A stretch of DNA of 64,000 nucleotides from Neisseria sp. 83E34 (GCF_001308015.1 NZ_LGYH01000007.1:1-64000); one strand, 5' to 3'. Shown: positions 9,473-19,493, counted from the first letter of the stretch. Numbers and translations are program-made. The notes: generated by a model not told the origin, from the sequence alone.

Positions 9473-9765
9473 TGAGCAAACAATATTTCATGTTATTGGC
9501 AACCGACGGAGAAAATGTGCATGAAGCTCGAGTAGCCGCCCGTTCCGCCCATCTTGCCCGTTTGGAGCAGTTAAAAGCACAAGGCGACTTGCTAACTGCA
9601 GGCCCCAACCCTTTGCCAGAAAACCCCGAACGTGTGTCTGGCAGCCTGATTATTGCCAAATTCGAAAGCTTGGACGCTGCCCAAGCGTGGGCCGAGGCAG
9701 ATCCTTATGTGGATGCCGGGGTGTATGAAGAGATATTGATCAAACCTTTCAAAGCTGTTTTTTAA
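9472..9765 (+). CDS. YciI-family protein
   Basis: A 97-aa small cytoplasmic protein of the YciI fold (ferredoxin-like, YCII domain). It shows the typical R-x-A-H-L-A-R-L-E-Q-L motif, the G-P-N-P-L-P loop, and a late A-D-P-Y-V-D-A-G-V with the conserved Asp. The start is the ATG at 9472, which overlaps the yciB stop; in-frame codons further upstream lie inside yciB. The yciB-yciI pairing recurs in proteobacteria. No enzymatic activity is established for the family. Confidence 0.9.
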   Translation: MSKQYFMLLATDGENVHEARVAARSAHLARLEQLKAQGDLLTAGPNPLPENPERVSGSLIIAKFESLDAAQAWAEADPYVDAGVYEEILIKPFKAVF

Positions 9766-9795
9766 TTCAGCCTACTTTTATCCTGAACGCAATAT

Positions 9796-10065
9796 ATGGA
9801 TATACAAGACACTATTCAAAGCCGCTTACAATTCCTTGATCCGCAAGTGTTTGAGTTTCAGGACGACAGCCATTTGCATATAGGGCATGCCGGCAACAAA
9901 GGCGGCGGTCATTATTCAATCACTGTAGTCAGTGAACGCTTTAACCAAATATCCCGCCTAAACCGGCAGCGTATGGTAAAAGAAGCTCTACACGACCTTT
10001 TTTCCCAGGGTTTAATACACGCTTTAAGCATGCGCACATTAACCCCCGACGAATATTTTTCCTAA
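9796..10065 (+). CDS. BolA-family protein
   Basis: An 89-aa BolA/IbaG-type protein with the class-II KH-like fold. The conserved H-I-G-H-A-G-N-K-G-G-G-H-Y region (about 28-40) and R-L-N-R-Q-R-M-V-K-E-A-L helix are present. BolA proteins pair with monothiol glutaredoxins in iron-sulfur cluster handling. It sits 30 bp after the YciI-like gene and 29 bp before the first parvulin gene, so co-transcription is likely. I cannot tell BolA from IbaG by sequence alone. Confidence 0.88.
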   Translation: MDIQDTIQSRLQFLDPQVFEFQDDSHLHIGHAGNKGGGHYSITVVSERFNQISRLNRQRMVKEALHDLFSQGLIHALSMRTLTPDEYFS

Positions 10066-10094
10066 CTCCTAAATCCCCCGTAGAAAGTATAACC

Positions 10095-10967
10095 ATGCAA
10101 AAAACCTATCTTGCCGCTATTCTCGCCGTACTTTCCGGCAGCCTGATGGCACAAACCGTTGTTACCGTAAATGGTACAAAAATAGACAGCAGCACCGTAG
10201 ATGCAGTAGTCCGAAACCTCCAACAACAAAGCAACGGTCAAATTACCGATAATCCGGGATTACGCAACGAAATCACCCGCCGTTTGGCCGTTAGCACCGT
10301 AATTGCCCAAGAAGCAAAAAAACTGAAACTCGACCAAAGCAACGAATACAAGCAAGCTACCGAGCAAGCACGGGTAGCCGCAAAAAAAGCTGGGGCTGAC
10401 AAACAGCCTTCCTTCAAACAAGAATGGGCAATGTATGAAACCGACCTGCTCAACCAAGCCTACTTTGCAGATGTCGCCCAAAAAAATCCGGTTAGCGAAA
10501 CAGAAGTTAAACAGGCTTACGACAGGCTGACCAACCATTACAAAGGCACGCAAGAAGTGCAACTTGGCGAAATCGTTACCAATAACAGCGGCGATGCCGA
10601 AAAAGCCCTCAGCGAGTTGAAAAAGAAAAAAAGCTTTCAAGAAGTTGCCACAAAATATTCTATTGATCCCCAAGCCAAGCAAACCGGCGGCATCGTAGCC
10701 ACCTATGTTCCGCTCAAAGACCTGCAACAAGCCAATCCGCCTATGTATCAGGCAATTCACAATTTGCGCAAAGGTTCGCATACAGAGAAACCGCTACAAG
10801 ACAATAATGGAATTTATGCCATTTTTTATGTAAACGACAAACGCACCATTACCATCCCGCCTTATGACCAAATCAAAGAGCGTATCGGCAGCGACCTGCA
10901 AGAAGCCCGCATCGCCGAAGCCGTAGATAGCTTGGTGCAAAAAGCCAACATCCAACCCGCCCGCTAA
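10095..10967 (+). CDS. periplasmic parvulin-type peptidyl-prolyl isomerase
   Basis: A 290-aa exported folding factor with a signal peptide ending near residue 19 (S-L-M-A-Q), a helical SurA-N-like chaperone part (about 25-135), and a rotamase domain (about 140-255) with V-Q-L-G-E-I-V, F-Q-E-V-A-T-K-Y-S and T-G-G-I. The general layout is that of PpiC/SurA/PrsA-type proteins. It is followed 22 bp later by a shorter paralogue on the same strand. The likely role is folding of exported or outer membrane proteins. Confidence 0.85.
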   Translation: MQKTYLAAILAVLSGSLMAQTVVTVNGTKIDSSTVDAVVRNLQQQSNGQITDNPGLRNEITRRLAVSTVIAQEAKKLKLDQSNEYKQATEQARVAAKKAGADKQPSFKQEWAMYETDLLNQAYFADVAQKNPVSETEVKQAYDRLTNHYKGTQEVQLGEIVTNNSGDAEKALSELKKKKSFQEVATKYSIDPQAKQTGGIVATYVPLKDLQQANPPMYQAIHNLRKGSHTEKPLQDNNGIYAIFYVNDKRTITIPPYDQIKERIGSDLQEARIAEAVDSLVQKANIQPAR

Positions 10968-10989
10968 CATACCGTTTTCAGAAAACATC

Positions 10990-11742
10990 ATGAAAAGAAA
11001 AGCATTATTAACCGCTCTTACCTTAACCTTCACAGGTGTTGCATTTGCCGCTCCTGAAATTGACAAAGCCCGCATCGACAGCATGGCCGCCATGTTTTTA
11101 AAACAAGCAGAGCAAGACCCAAACCGTCGCGGCAATATTGACGGTGAAGAAATCCGTCGCCAAGCTACCCGCCGCTTGCAGACTTTGGAAGTATTAAAAA
11201 ATGAGGCTGTCAAAGTAGGCTTAGATAAAGATGCCGAATTACAAAACCAATTGAAAAACATTGAGGCTGAAGTATATGCCAGCGCTTACACCGAATATCT
11301 GGAGCGAAAAACAGAAGTCAGTGAAAGCGATGTACGCAAGTTTTACGACCAGATTGCCAGAACGGTAAAAATCCAGCAAATCGCTTTTAACACACCCGAA
11401 GAAGCGAAGGCAGCACAGGAATTATTGCTAAAAGGCCTCAGTTTCGACGATTTAATCAAACGCTACCCTGATCAAAACCAGCATACAAACAACTTTGTTC
11501 ATTCTCAGGAGCTGGATCCTGCCATCGGCAAAATCATTGCCCCAATGACACGCGGCGAAATCACCAAAGAGCCGGTTCGATACAAAGACAAGTTTTATCT
11601 GATTAAACTCGCCGCAGAAGAACGAAGCCCTGAAATCCCACCTTTCGGCCAGATCCGGGAACAGTTGGTTGAAGAGACCAAACAACAAAAAGTTCGCGAG
11701 CAGATTGCCCAAATTTTGAAAAACAACGGCATCACGCCTTAA
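10990..11742 (+). CDS. second, divergent parvulin-like periplasmic protein
   Basis: A 250-aa paralogue of the gene upstream. It has a signal peptide (cleavage near A-F-A-A-P, about residue 20), a helical N-terminal part, and a rotamase-like region (about 125-225) containing V-K-I-Q-Q-I-A-F-N and S-F-D-D-L-I-K-R-Y-P. The glycine-rich segment following the helix is poorly kept, so isomerase activity is doubtful and it may be a holdase-type chaperone. Co-transcribed with the upstream gene; the operon ends at the DUS hairpin at 11770. Confidence 0.75.
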   Translation: MKRKALLTALTLTFTGVAFAAPEIDKARIDSMAAMFLKQAEQDPNRRGNIDGEEIRRQATRRLQTLEVLKNEAVKVGLDKDAELQNQLKNIEAEVYASAYTEYLERKTEVSESDVRKFYDQIARTVKIQQIAFNTPEEAKAAQELLLKGLSFDDLIKRYPDQNQHTNNFVHSQELDPAIGKIIAPMTRGEITKEPVRYKDKFYLIKLAAEERSPEIPPFGQIREQLVEETKQQKVREQIAQILKNNGITP

Positions 11743-11769
11743 TTGTTTATGATTAAGCTGCATTAAACA

Positions 11770-11803
11770 AATGCCTGTCTGAAAAAGTTTTCAGACAGGC
11801 ATT
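11770..11803. terminator. paired DUS terminator between convergent genes
   Basis: 16-bp arms (11770-11785, 11788-11803) with a 2-nt loop, each containing an exact DUS. It sits between the rightward parvulin operon and leftward ettA, so it can serve both. Confidence 0.8.
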
Positions 11804-11818
11804 CTTCTCAACTCACCA

Positions 11819-13492
11819 TCAACGCGTTACCGGCTTATAGCGAATCCGTTTCGGTTTGGCGCCCTCTTCACCCAAGCGGCGTTTTTTATCGGCTTCGTAT
11901 TCTTGATAGTTGCCGTCAAAGAACACCCATTTTGAATCGCCTTCGCAAGCCAAAATGTGGGTGGCGATGCGGTCGAGGAACCAACGGTCGTGCGAGATCA
12001 CCATCACGCTGCCGGCGAACTCCAGCAAAGCATCTTCCAACGCGCGCAGCGTTTCCACGTCTAAATCGTTGGAAGGTTCGTCCAGCAGCAGCACGTTGCC
12101 GCCTGAAAGCAAAGTTTTCGCCAAGTGCAAACGGCCTCGTTCGCCGCCGGAGAGATTGCCGGCCAGCTTGCTTTGGTCGCTGCCTTTAAAATTGAAACGG
12201 CCCAAATAAGCGCGGGCGGGGATTTCAAATTGGCCGACTTGCAGAATATCGCGGCCTTCAGCGATGTTGTCGAACACGGTTTTGTCGTTTTGCAAACCTT
12301 CGCGGCTTTGATCGATCAGCGACATTTTCACGGTTTGGCCGATTTTCACTTCGCCGCTGTCCGGCTGCTCTTTGCCGGCAATCATTTTAAACAGCGTCGA
12401 TTTACCCGCTCCGTTGGGGCCGATGATGCCGACAATCGCGCCAGGCGGCACTTTGAAGCTCAAATCGTCGATTAACAGTTTGTCGCCGAATGACTTGCTT
12501 ACGTTCACAAACTCAATCACTTCATTGCCCAAACGCTCTGCCACGGGAATAAAGATTTCCTGTGTTTCATTGCGTTTTTGATATTCGTAGTTGGACATTT
12601 CTTCAAAGCGGGCCAAACGCGCTTTGGATTTGGCTTGGCGGCCTTTAGCGTTTTGGCGCACCCATTCCAATTCCTGCTTCATGGCTTTCAGGCGGGCAGC
12701 TTCGGTTTTGGCCTCGTTTTCCAAGCGTTTTTCTTTCTGCTCCAACCAAGAAGAATAATTGCCCTTCCACGGAATGCCGTGGCCGCGGTCAAGCTCCAAA
12801 ATCCATTCGGCGGCGTTATCCAAGAAATAACGGTCGTGGGTAACGGCCACTACAGTGCCGGGGAAACGCACCAAAAACTGCTCCAGCCATTCCACCGATT
12901 CGGCATCCAAATGGTTGGTCGGTTCGTCCAAAAGCAGCATGTCCGGCTTGCTCAACAACAGTTTGCACAAGGCCACACGGCGTTTTTCACCGCCGGAAAG
13001 GTTGCCGATTTTGGCATCCCATTCTGGCAGGCGCAGCGCATCGGCGGCTATTTCCAATTCATGTTCCATACCGCCGCCGCTTGAAGAACCTGCCGCGATA
13101 ATCGCTTCCAACCGGCCTTGCTCTTCCGCCAAAGCATCAAAATCGGCATCCGGATCGGCATAGGCGGCATACACTTCTTCCAAACGCTTTTGCGCGGCAG
13201 CCACTTCGCCCAAACCGCTTTCCACTTCTTCGCGCACGGTTTTTTCAGGGTCCAGCTCCGGCTCTTGCGGCAGGTAGCCGATTTTGATGCCGCTCATGGG
13301 GATGGCTTCGCCTTCGAATTCTTTGTCCACGCCTGCCATAATGCGCAAAACGGTGGATTTACCCGCACCATTCAAACCGAGCAAGCCGATTTTCGCGCCC
13401 GGGAAAAACGACAATGAAATGTCTTTAATGATGGTTTTCTGCGGCGGCACCACTTTGCTCACGCGCAGCATAGAATAAACATATTGACTCAT
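11819..13492 (-). CDS. ettA: energy-dependent translational throttle protein EttA (ABC-F)
   Basis: A soluble ABC-F ATPase of 557 aa that binds the ribosomal E site and gates entry into elongation according to the ATP/ADP ratio. There are two ATPase cassettes with Walker A motifs G-L-N-G-A-G-K-S-T (about 38-46) and G-P-N-G-A-G-K-S-T (second half), each with an L-S-G-G-E signature and L-L-D-E-P. The inter-domain linker and the first-domain arm insertion typical of EttA are present. No membrane segments. A single gene whose 5' flank has a long DUS palindrome. Confidence 0.95.
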   Translation of the reverse strand: MSQYVYSMLRVSKVVPPQKTIIKDISLSFFPGAKIGLLGLNGAGKSTVLRIMAGVDKEFEGEAIPMSGIKIGYLPQEPELDPEKTVREEVESGLGEVAAAQKRLEEVYAAYADPDADFDALAEEQGRLEAIIAAGSSSGGGMEHELEIAADALRLPEWDAKIGNLSGGEKRRVALCKLLLSKPDMLLLDEPTNHLDAESVEWLEQFLVRFPGTVVAVTHDRYFLDNAAEWILELDRGHGIPWKGNYSSWLEQKEKRLENEAKTEAARLKAMKQELEWVRQNAKGRQAKSKARLARFEEMSNYEYQKRNETQEIFIPVAERLGNEVIEFVNVSKSFGDKLLIDDLSFKVPPGAIVGIIGPNGAGKSTLFKMIAGKEQPDSGEVKIGQTVKMSLIDQSREGLQNDKTVFDNIAEGRDILQVGQFEIPARAYLGRFNFKGSDQSKLAGNLSGGERGRLHLAKTLLSGGNVLLLDEPSNDLDVETLRALEDALLEFAGSVMVISHDRWFLDRIATHILACEGDSKWVFFDGNYQEYEADKKRRLGEEGAKPKRIRYKPVTR

Positions 13493-13529
13493 AGTTTTCT
13501 CTAAAATATCGATAAGTTTTTGTATTAAT

Positions 13530-13584
13530 GATGTTTTCAGACAGGCATTGTATGTACTCGATACAATGCCTGTCTGAAAACATC
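13530..13584. repeat. 24-bp perfect DUS palindrome upstream of ettA
   Basis: The arms 13530-13553 and 13561-13584 match over 24 bp around a 7-nt loop, and each contains an exact DUS. Unlike most DUS pairs here, it lies between divergently transcribed genes, 37 bp upstream of the ettA start, and so cannot end a flanking gene. The remaining 376 bp up to 13960 are A+T-rich and show no gene. Confidence 0.75.
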
Positions 13585-13960
13585 ATGTCTCAAATCAGCG
13601 TTTATTCTAACTGATACCCATCGATTTACAAAGCAGGAAGTGCCACTGATTTCATTGCCAAGATATTGAAAATTGTTAACAAATTCTATACTTCATGAAA
13701 ATAACACATAAGCTTTCACCATAAATTTCAATTGAAAAAAAGCTTAAATTACACTACATTAGCATCTTCCAAAAAAATCGGTAATACGCGCAGCATCATA
13801 CCCCAGCAGCAAAAAACAGGTAAAAAAATCAAGTAGAATACCCAACATTGAGGCCCCGAAAGCCTTATATGCAAAGTATAAAAAATCAAACTATTACATA
13901 TCAAAATAAATTCAATAATTTATAATTAGCAAATAAATCGAAAAAACGGAACCGCCTGCC

Positions 13961-16900
13961 ATGACCACACAGCAACGCATTCGCGAAATCCCTTACAACT
14001 ACACATCTTATTCCGACCGTGAAATCGTGATCCGCCTTTTGGGCGAAGAAGCGTGGAACGTGCTGCAAATCTTGCGCGGCCAGCGCAGAACCGGCCGTTC
14101 GGCGCGGATGCTGTTTGAAGTGTTGGGCGACATCTGGGTCGTGATGCGCAACCCTTATCTGGTGGACGACTTGCTGGATCACCCCAACCGGCGCGAAGCT
14201 TTGGTGAAAGAAATGCGCCACCGCTTAAACGAAATCCAAAAACGCCGCGACGATAACGAGCAAGTTGCCGAATTATTGAAAGCGGCCGAAGGGGCTGTAG
14301 CGCAGTTTGACGAAAGCTTCGAAACCACCCGCAAAAAGCGCGAGCAGATTCTGGCGCGCCTCTCCAAAATCACTAAAAAACACAACATCATGTTCGACGG
14401 CCTCGCCCGCGTGGTGCACGTTACCGACGCTACCGACTGGCGGGTGGAATATCCGTTTGTGGTGGTGAATCCCGACACCGAAGCCGAAGTTGCGCCTTTG
14501 GTCAAAGCCTTAATCGAGCTGGATTTGACCATTATTCCGCGCGGCGGCGGCACGGGTTATACCGGCGGTGCGGTGCCGCTTGATGCCATGAGCGCGGTCA
14601 TCAACACCGAAAAACTCGACAAGCACAACGGCGTGGAATATGTGGAACTGCCCGGCTTGGAAGGCAAACATCCGATTATCCATTGCGGCGCGGGCGTGGT
14701 AACGCGGCGCGTAGAAGAAACCGCCACCGCCTCCAAACTGGTGTTTGCGGTTGACCCGACTTCCGCCGATGCTTCCTGTGTGGGCGGCAACGTGGCCATG
14801 AATGCGGGCGGCAAAAAAGCCGTATTGTGGGGCACGGCACTCGATAATCTTGCCTATTGGAAAATGGTCAACCCGCAAGGCGAGTGGCTGAAAATCGAGC
14901 GTGTACGCCACAACTTCGGCAAAATCCACGACGAAGAAACCGCCGTTTTCGATGTGCACACATTGGATTCAGACGGCCTCAACATCGTTAAAACCGAACG
15001 TTTGGAAATCGACGGCCGCAAATTCCGCAAAGTCGGCCTCGGCAAAGACGTTACCGACAAATTCTTAAGCGGCCTGCCCGGCGTGCAAAAAGAAGGTACC
15101 GACGGCATCATCACCAGCGTGGCCTTCGTGCTGCACACCATGCCGAAATACATCCGCACCGTGTGTTTGGAATTTTTCGGCACGGTTGCCAACGCCACGC
15201 CGTCTATCGTGGAAATCCGCGACTATATGCTCGGCCACGGCAGCGTGAAGCTGGCCGGTTTGGAGCATCTCGACTGGCGTTATGTGCGTGCGGTCGGTTA
15301 TGCCACCAAAGCGGCGGGGAAAGGCCGCCCGAAAATGGTGCTGATTGCCGATATTGTGAGCGACGACGAAGCCGCCGTAGCCGTAGCCGCCGAACATATC
15401 GTCAAACTCGCGCAAGCCCGCGACGGCGAAGGTTTTATCGCCGTTACGCCCGAAGCGCGCAAAACCTTCTGGCTCGACCGCAGCCGCACCGCCGCCATCG
15501 CCAAACACACCAACGCCTTTAAAATCAATGAAGACGTGGTGATTCCGCTGGAGCGTTTGGGCGAGTATTCAGACGGCATCGAGCGCATCAACATCGAACT
15601 GTCGATTAAAAACAAACTGGCTCTGTGCAACGCGCTGCAAGCATACCTGCAAGGCCGCCTGCCGGTGGACAAAATGGGCACCGACCTGCCCAGCAGCGAA
15701 TTGTTGGGCGAACGCGCCAAACACGCATTCCAACACGTTTCTGCCGTGAAAGAGCGTTGGAAATGGCTGCTCGACAACCTCGACGCGCCTTTGGGCGAAT
15801 ACAAACAACGCTACGGCCATGCCGTCCATGCTGCGCCCGAAGCGAAAGACGAAGAAAGCTGCTTCATCGCCTTCCGCGATTTCCGCCTGCGCGTGTCGAT
15901 TAAAGCCGATGTGATGAAACCCCTGTCTGAAATCTTCAGCGGCAAGGCCGACACCAAGATTATGGAAGGTTTGGCCAAGATTCACAGCCGCGTGGTGCGC
16001 GGGCGCGTGTTCGTCGCCCTGCACATGCACGCGGGCGACGGCAACGTCCACACCAATATTCCCGTGAATTCAGACGATTACGACATGCTGCAAACCGCCC
16101 ATAAAGCGGTGGAACGCATCATGAAAATCGCCCGCAGCCTCAACGGTGTGATTTCCGGCGAGCACGGCATCGGCATCACCAAGCTCGAATTCCTTACCGA
16201 CGAAGAAATGCAGCCCTTCTGGGACTACAAAGCCAAAGTCGATCCGCAAGGCCGCTTCAACCGCCACAAACTGATGCGCGGCTCGGATTTGCGCAATGCC
16301 TACACGCCTTCATTTGAGCTGCTTGGCGTGGAATCGCTGATTATGGAGCAGTCCGACCTCGGCACCATCGCCGAATCGGTGAAAGACTGCCTGCGCTGCG
16401 GCAAATGCAAACCCGTGTGCAGCACCCATGTGCCGCGCGCCAACCTGCTGTACAGCCCGCGCAACAAAATCCTCGGTGTCGGCTTGTTGACCGAAGCGTT
16501 TTTATACGAAGAGCAAACCCGCCGCGGCGTATCGCTGCGCCACTTCGACGAATTAAACGACCTCGGCGACCATTGCACCGTGTGCCACCGCTGCGTGAAG
16601 CCCTGCCCCGTCAACATCGACTTCGGCGACGTTACCGTAGCCATCCGCAACTATCTGCGCAAAGCCGGCAAACGCAAATTCAACCCTGCCGTCGCCGCCG
16701 GTATGGCTTTCCTCAACGCCAAAGACCCGCGCACCATCCAAGTGTTGCGCAAAGGCGTGGTGGAAGCCGGTTTCAAATTGCAAAATCTGGCCTACAACTG
16801 GGGCAAGAAAGCCCATATCGGCGCAGGCCGCCAGAAAGCCGCGCCCAAAGCCACCACAGGCGGCTCGCCGATTAAAGAACAAGTGGTCCACTTCATCAAC

Positions 16901-17785
16901 CGACCGCTGCCGCGCCATGTGCCGATCAAAACCGCACGCGCTTGGCTGAATATTGAAGACAACAAAACCGTGCCGATTATCCGCAACCCGCAACTGCCGG
17001 AAGACAGCGAAGCCGTGTTCTACTTCCCCGGCTGCGGTTCGGAACGCCTGTTCAGCCAAGTCGGCTTGGCCACGCAAGCCATGCTCTGGCATGCCGGCGT
17101 GCAAACCGTGCTGCCGCCGGGCTACCTCTGCTGCGGCTATCCGCAAGACGCCGGCGGCAACCACGACAAAGCCGAACAGATGACCACCGAAAACCGCGTG
17201 CTGTTCCACCGTTTGGCCAACACCTTAAACTACCTCGACATCAAAACCGTAGTCGTGAGCTGCGGCACCTGTTACGACCAGCTGGAAAAATACCGCTTCG
17301 AAGACATTTTCCCCGGCTGCCGCATCATTGATATTCATGAGTTTTTATTGGAAAAAGGCATCAAGCTCGACGGCGTAAGCGGCCAGCAATACCTGTATCA
17401 CGACCCCTGCCACAGCCCGATCAAAACCATGAACGCCACCAAAATGACCAGCGAGCTGATGGGAAAAGAAGTAGTGTTAAGCGACCGCTGCTGCGGCGAA
17501 TCGGGCATGTTTGCCGTCAAACGACCCGACATCGCTACACAGGTGAAATTCCGCAAACAGGAAGAAATCGAGAAAAACCTCAAGCAACTTCCGCAGGGCG
17601 AACGGGTAAAAATGCTCACCTCATGCCCCGCCTGCCTGCAAGGTTTGAGCCGCTACACCGACGACAACGCCATGCCCGCCGACTACATCGTGGTGGAAAT
17701 GGCAAAACACATCCTCGGCGACAACTGGCAAAACGAGTTCGTCCAAAAAGCCAACAACGGCGGGATTGAAAAAGTGTTGCTTTAA
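13961..17785 (+). CDS. large FAD-linked oxidoreductase with iron-sulfur and CCG domains
   Basis: A 1274-aa fusion protein. An N-terminal DUF3683-type region (about 1-150) precedes an FAD-binding-4 domain ([11 protein letters not shown] near 195) and an FAD-oxidase C-terminal domain with [10 protein letters not shown] near 690. Next come two 4Fe-4S motifs, [11 protein letters not shown] and [11 protein letters not shown]. Two CCG (heterodisulfide-reductase type) cysteine domains follow, with C-C-G-Y-P and C-C-G-E-S-G. The architecture is that of D-lactate or D-2-hydroxyacid dehydrogenases feeding the quinone pool, so D-2-hydroxyacid oxidation is likely; the substrate is not determined. One exact AG-DUS (14968-14979) and one AT-DUS (15568-15579) lie inside, unlike the local dialect. 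Confidence 0.85.
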   Translation: MTTQQRIREIPYNYTSYSDREIVIRLLGEEAWNVLQILRGQRRTGRSARMLFEVLGDIWVVMRNPYLVDDLLDHPNRREALVKEMRHRLNEIQKRRDDNEQVAELLKAAEGAVAQFDESFETTRKKREQILARLSKITKKHNIMFDGLARVVHVTDATDWRVEYPFVVVNPDTEAEVAPLVKALIELDLTIIPRGGGTGYTGGAVPLDAMSAVINTEKLDKHNGVEYVELPGLEGKHPIIHCGAGVVTRRVEETATASKLVFAVDPTSADASCVGGNVAMNAGGKKAVLWGTALDNLAYWKMVNPQGEWLKIERVRHNFGKIHDEETAVFDVHTLDSDGLNIVKTERLEIDGRKFRKVGLGKDVTDKFLSGLPGVQKEGTDGIITSVAFVLHTMPKYIRTVCLEFFGTVANATPSIVEIRDYMLGHGSVKLAGLEHLDWRYVRAVGYATKAAGKGRPKMVLIADIVSDDEAAVAVAAEHIVKLAQARDGEGFIAVTPEARKTFWLDRSRTAAIAKHTNAFKINEDVVIPLERLGEYSDGIERINIELSIKNKLALCNALQAYLQGRLPVDKMGTDLPSSELLGERAKHAFQHVSAVKERWKWLLDNLDAPLGEYKQRYGHAVHAAPEAKDEESCFIAFRDFRLRVSIKADVMKPLSEIFSGKADTKIMEGLAKIHSRVVRGRVFVALHMHAGDGNVHTNIPVNSDDYDMLQTAHKAVERIMKIARSLNGVISGEHGIGITKLEFLTDEEMQPFWDYKAKVDPQGRFNRHKLMRGSDLRNAYTPSFELLGVESLIMEQSDLGTIAESVKDCLRCGKCKPVCSTHVPRANLLYSPRNKILGVGLLTEAFLYEEQTRRGVSLRHFDELNDLGDHCTVCHRCVKPCPVNIDFGDVTVAIRNYLRKAGKRKFNPAVAAGMAFLNAKDPRTIQVLRKGVVEAGFKLQNLAYNWGKKAHIGAGRQKAAPKATTGGSPIKEQVVHFINRPLPRHVPIKTARAWLNIEDNKTVPIIRNPQLPEDSEAVFYFPGCGSERLFSQVGLATQAMLWHAGVQTVLPPGYLCCGYPQDAGGNHDKAEQMTTENRVLFHRLANTLNYLDIKTVVVSCGTCYDQLEKYRFEDIFPGCRIIDIHEFLLEKGIKLDGVSGQQYLYHDPCHSPIKTMNATKMTSELMGKEVVLSDRCCGESGMFAVKRPDIATQVKFRKQEEIEKNLKQLPQGERVKMLTSCPACLQGLSRYTDDNAMPADYIVVEMAKHILGDNWQNEFVQKANNGGIEKVLL

Positions 17786-17817
17786 TCGCTTATTTCCCGG
17801 CCGGCACATGCGTAAAT

Positions 17818-17860
17818 CATGCCTGTCTGAAAATACTTTGTGTGTTTTCAGACAGGCATG
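17818..17860 (+). terminator. paired DUS hairpin after the FAD oxidoreductase
   Basis: 16-bp arms (17818-17833, 17845-17860), each with an exact DUS. It lies 33 nt after the stop, and the next gene on the same strand starts 41 nt later. Confidence 0.7.
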
Positions 17861-17900
17861 GTTATAATTGCAACCCGTTCTTATAAAGCAATATTGTGTT

Positions 17901-18470
17901 ATGACACTTTCCGATCAAACCGTTATCGAGCATACCCGCACTTGGCTGGAAAAAGCCGTCATCGGGCTGAACCTCTGCCCTTTTGCCAAAGCGCCGTATG
18001 CCAAAAACCGCGTGCGCATCGCCGTGAGCCATGCCAAGCATCTTGACGGCTTTTTGGAAGACCTCGACCGCGAGCTGCAACTTCTGGCAGAAACGCCTCC
18101 GGAAGAAACCGAAACCAGCCTGCTGGTTCACCCCGGTTTGTTTGCTGATTTCCACCAATTCAACGATATGCTTGATTTTGCCGACCAAGCGGTTATCGAC
18201 AATGGTTTGGAAGGCATCATCCAAATCGCGCCCTTTCACCCCGGCTTCATGTTTGAAGGCACGGAAGAACACGACATCACTAACTACACCAACCGCTCGC
18301 CCTACCCCACGCTACATCTGATTCGGGAAGACAGTATCGCCAAAGCTGCCGAAGCATTTCCCGATGCCGAAGCGATTTTTGGCCGCAATATCGCTTTGTT
18401 GGAAGAAATGGGGCACGAAGGCTGGGAAAAGCTTGAAATTCCGCAGGTTTGCCCGGTTAAACACAAATAA
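17901..18470 (+). CDS. DUF1415 family protein
   Basis: A 189-aa cytoplasmic protein of the DUF1415 family, widespread in proteobacteria with no assigned function. The family signature G-L-N-L-C-P-F-A is at about residues 22-29, followed by the later N-R-S-P-Y-P-T-L-H-L-I-R-E near 135. The ATG at 17901 is chosen because it puts the family start at T-V-I-E-H-T-R-T-W; an in-frame codon 11 residues earlier falls next to the DUS hairpin. It is followed 35 bp later by the DUF454 gene, probably in one transcript. Confidence 0.82.
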   Translation: MTLSDQTVIEHTRTWLEKAVIGLNLCPFAKAPYAKNRVRIAVSHAKHLDGFLEDLDRELQLLAETPPEETETSLLVHPGLFADFHQFNDMLDFADQAVIDNGLEGIIQIAPFHPGFMFEGTEEHDITNYTNRSPYPTLHLIREDSIAKAAEAFPDAEAIFGRNIALLEEMGHEGWEKLEIPQVCPVKHK

Positions 18471-18505
18471 TATACTGCCATCAGGCACACACATACGGGA
18501 AGATT

Positions 18506-18868
18506 ATGATAGTCCGCTCTGTTTTTTGGCTTTTTGGCGCGATTGCGCTAACTCTCGGCATACTCGGCATTTTCCTACCGGTGTTGCCGACCACGCCTTT
18601 TGTTTTACTCGCTGCGGTATGCTGGGCCCGCGCCTCGCCGCGTTTTCACCGCTGGCTGCACCGGCATCGCTACTTCGGCCCCATGATTCAAAACTGGGAA
18701 CGCAACCGCGCCATCCCCCGCCGCGCCAAATACCTCGCTTGGACGATGATGACGGTTTCCTGCATGATTATGTTTGTCCGCTTTCCCGAACAATGGTGGA
18801 TTGGCATAGCTACCAGTGTGATTTGCCTGGCCAGCGGTATTTGGATGAGCCGCTTGCCCGATGCTTAA
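18506..18868 (+). CDS. DUF454 (YbaN-like) inner membrane protein
   Basis: A 120-aa membrane protein of the DUF454/YbaN family. There is a hydrophobic N-terminal helix with the signature G-I-F-L-P-V-L-P-T-T-P-F (about 21-32), an amphipathic R/H-rich middle (R-F-H-R-W-L), and two C-terminal hydrophobic segments. GGGAAG lies 4-5 nt before the ATG. The function of the family is unknown. Confidence 0.85.
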   Translation: MIVRSVFWLFGAIALTLGILGIFLPVLPTTPFVLLAAVCWARASPRFHRWLHRHRYFGPMIQNWERNRAIPRRAKYLAWTMMTVSCMIMFVRFPEQWWIGIATSVICLASGIWMSRLPDA

Positions 18869-18874
18869 ATCATT

Positions 18875-18907
18875 AATGCCTGTCTGAAAAGTTTTCAGAC
18901 AGGCATT
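18875..18907. terminator. paired DUS terminator between convergent genes
   Basis: 16-bp arms (18875-18890, 18892-18907) with a one-base loop, 6 nt after the DUF454 stop and 17 nt from the acetyltransferase stop on the other strand. Confidence 0.78.
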
Positions 18908-18924
18908 GTTTATTCATGCTCCAT

Positions 18925-19413
18925 TTATTGCCTTAAACCCAAACGCATCACGCTGACGGTCTCCCCGTTGTACCGGCGGGTTTCGATTTCGCGCCAGCCA
19001 TAGCGTTCGTAAACCGCCTGCACATCGGGCGTGTAAAGATAAAGCTCTTCAATGCCCAGCTGCTTGGCTTCAGACAGGCAATGACGCACCAACACGCCGC
19101 CCACGCCTGCTCCGCGCCAAGCCGGCAACACAAACACATCGCCCAGCCAATATTCATATTGCGGCAGTTGCGCAATGTCGTGCCGTTTCAGCGCAGCGCT
19201 GCCCAGCAGCCTGCCGCTGTCGGCATCTACCGCAACAAAGGCGCGAGGCAAGGTTTCGTGGTTGAGGCATTGTCGGTAATAGGCGCGGATTTTTTCCGGC
19301 GAAGACCACGGTGCAAAATCGTGCCATTGGGCAAACAGGGCTTGCACCAGCTCTTCGATATGGTGAGTGAATTCGTTTAAAGGGTGTATGGCAATCTTCA
19401 TAAAAATGGACAT
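18925..19413 (-). CDS. GNAT-family N-acetyltransferase
   Basis: A 162-aa GNAT enzyme transferring an acetyl group from acetyl-CoA to an unidentified amine. The acetyl-CoA loop is seen as V-L-P-A-W-R-G-A-G-V-G-G-V-L-V (about 93-107), after the Y-W-L-G-D-V strand. The late Y-x-R-Y-G-W motif is typical of small GNATs. The start at 19413 follows the first in-frame ATG; a second ATG four codons later (19401) is equally possible. One DUS (19069-19080) is in the coding sequence. Confidence 0.85.
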   Translation of the reverse strand: MSIFMKIAIHPLNEFTHHIEELVQALFAQWHDFAPWSSPEKIRAYYRQCLNHETLPRAFVAVDADSGRLLGSAALKRHDIAQLPQYEYWLGDVFVLPAWRGAGVGGVLVRHCLSEAKQLGIEELYLYTPDVQAVYERYGWREIETRRYNGETVSVMRLGLRQ

Positions 19414-19423
19414 TGTTTTTTAA

Positions 19424-19488
19424 AATGCCTGTCTGAAAACAAGCCGGCAGTATTTCTGCGTGGCGGTAAAAGTTTTCAGACAGGCATT
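19424..19488. repeat. widely spaced DUS inverted pair
   Basis: 17-bp arms (19424-19440, 19472-19488) separated by 31 nt, ending 6 nt before the stop of the VCBS-like gene on the minus strand. It probably acts as that gene's terminator stem, and lies just upstream of the acetyltransferase. Confidence 0.6.
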
Positions 19489-19493
19489 CGGGT

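Noticed and set aside
14179-17209. Long open frames on the minus strand opposite the FAD oxidoreductase
   Set aside because: They are side effects of the G+C-rich codon pattern of the real gene; their translations resemble no family and they lack ribosome binding sites.
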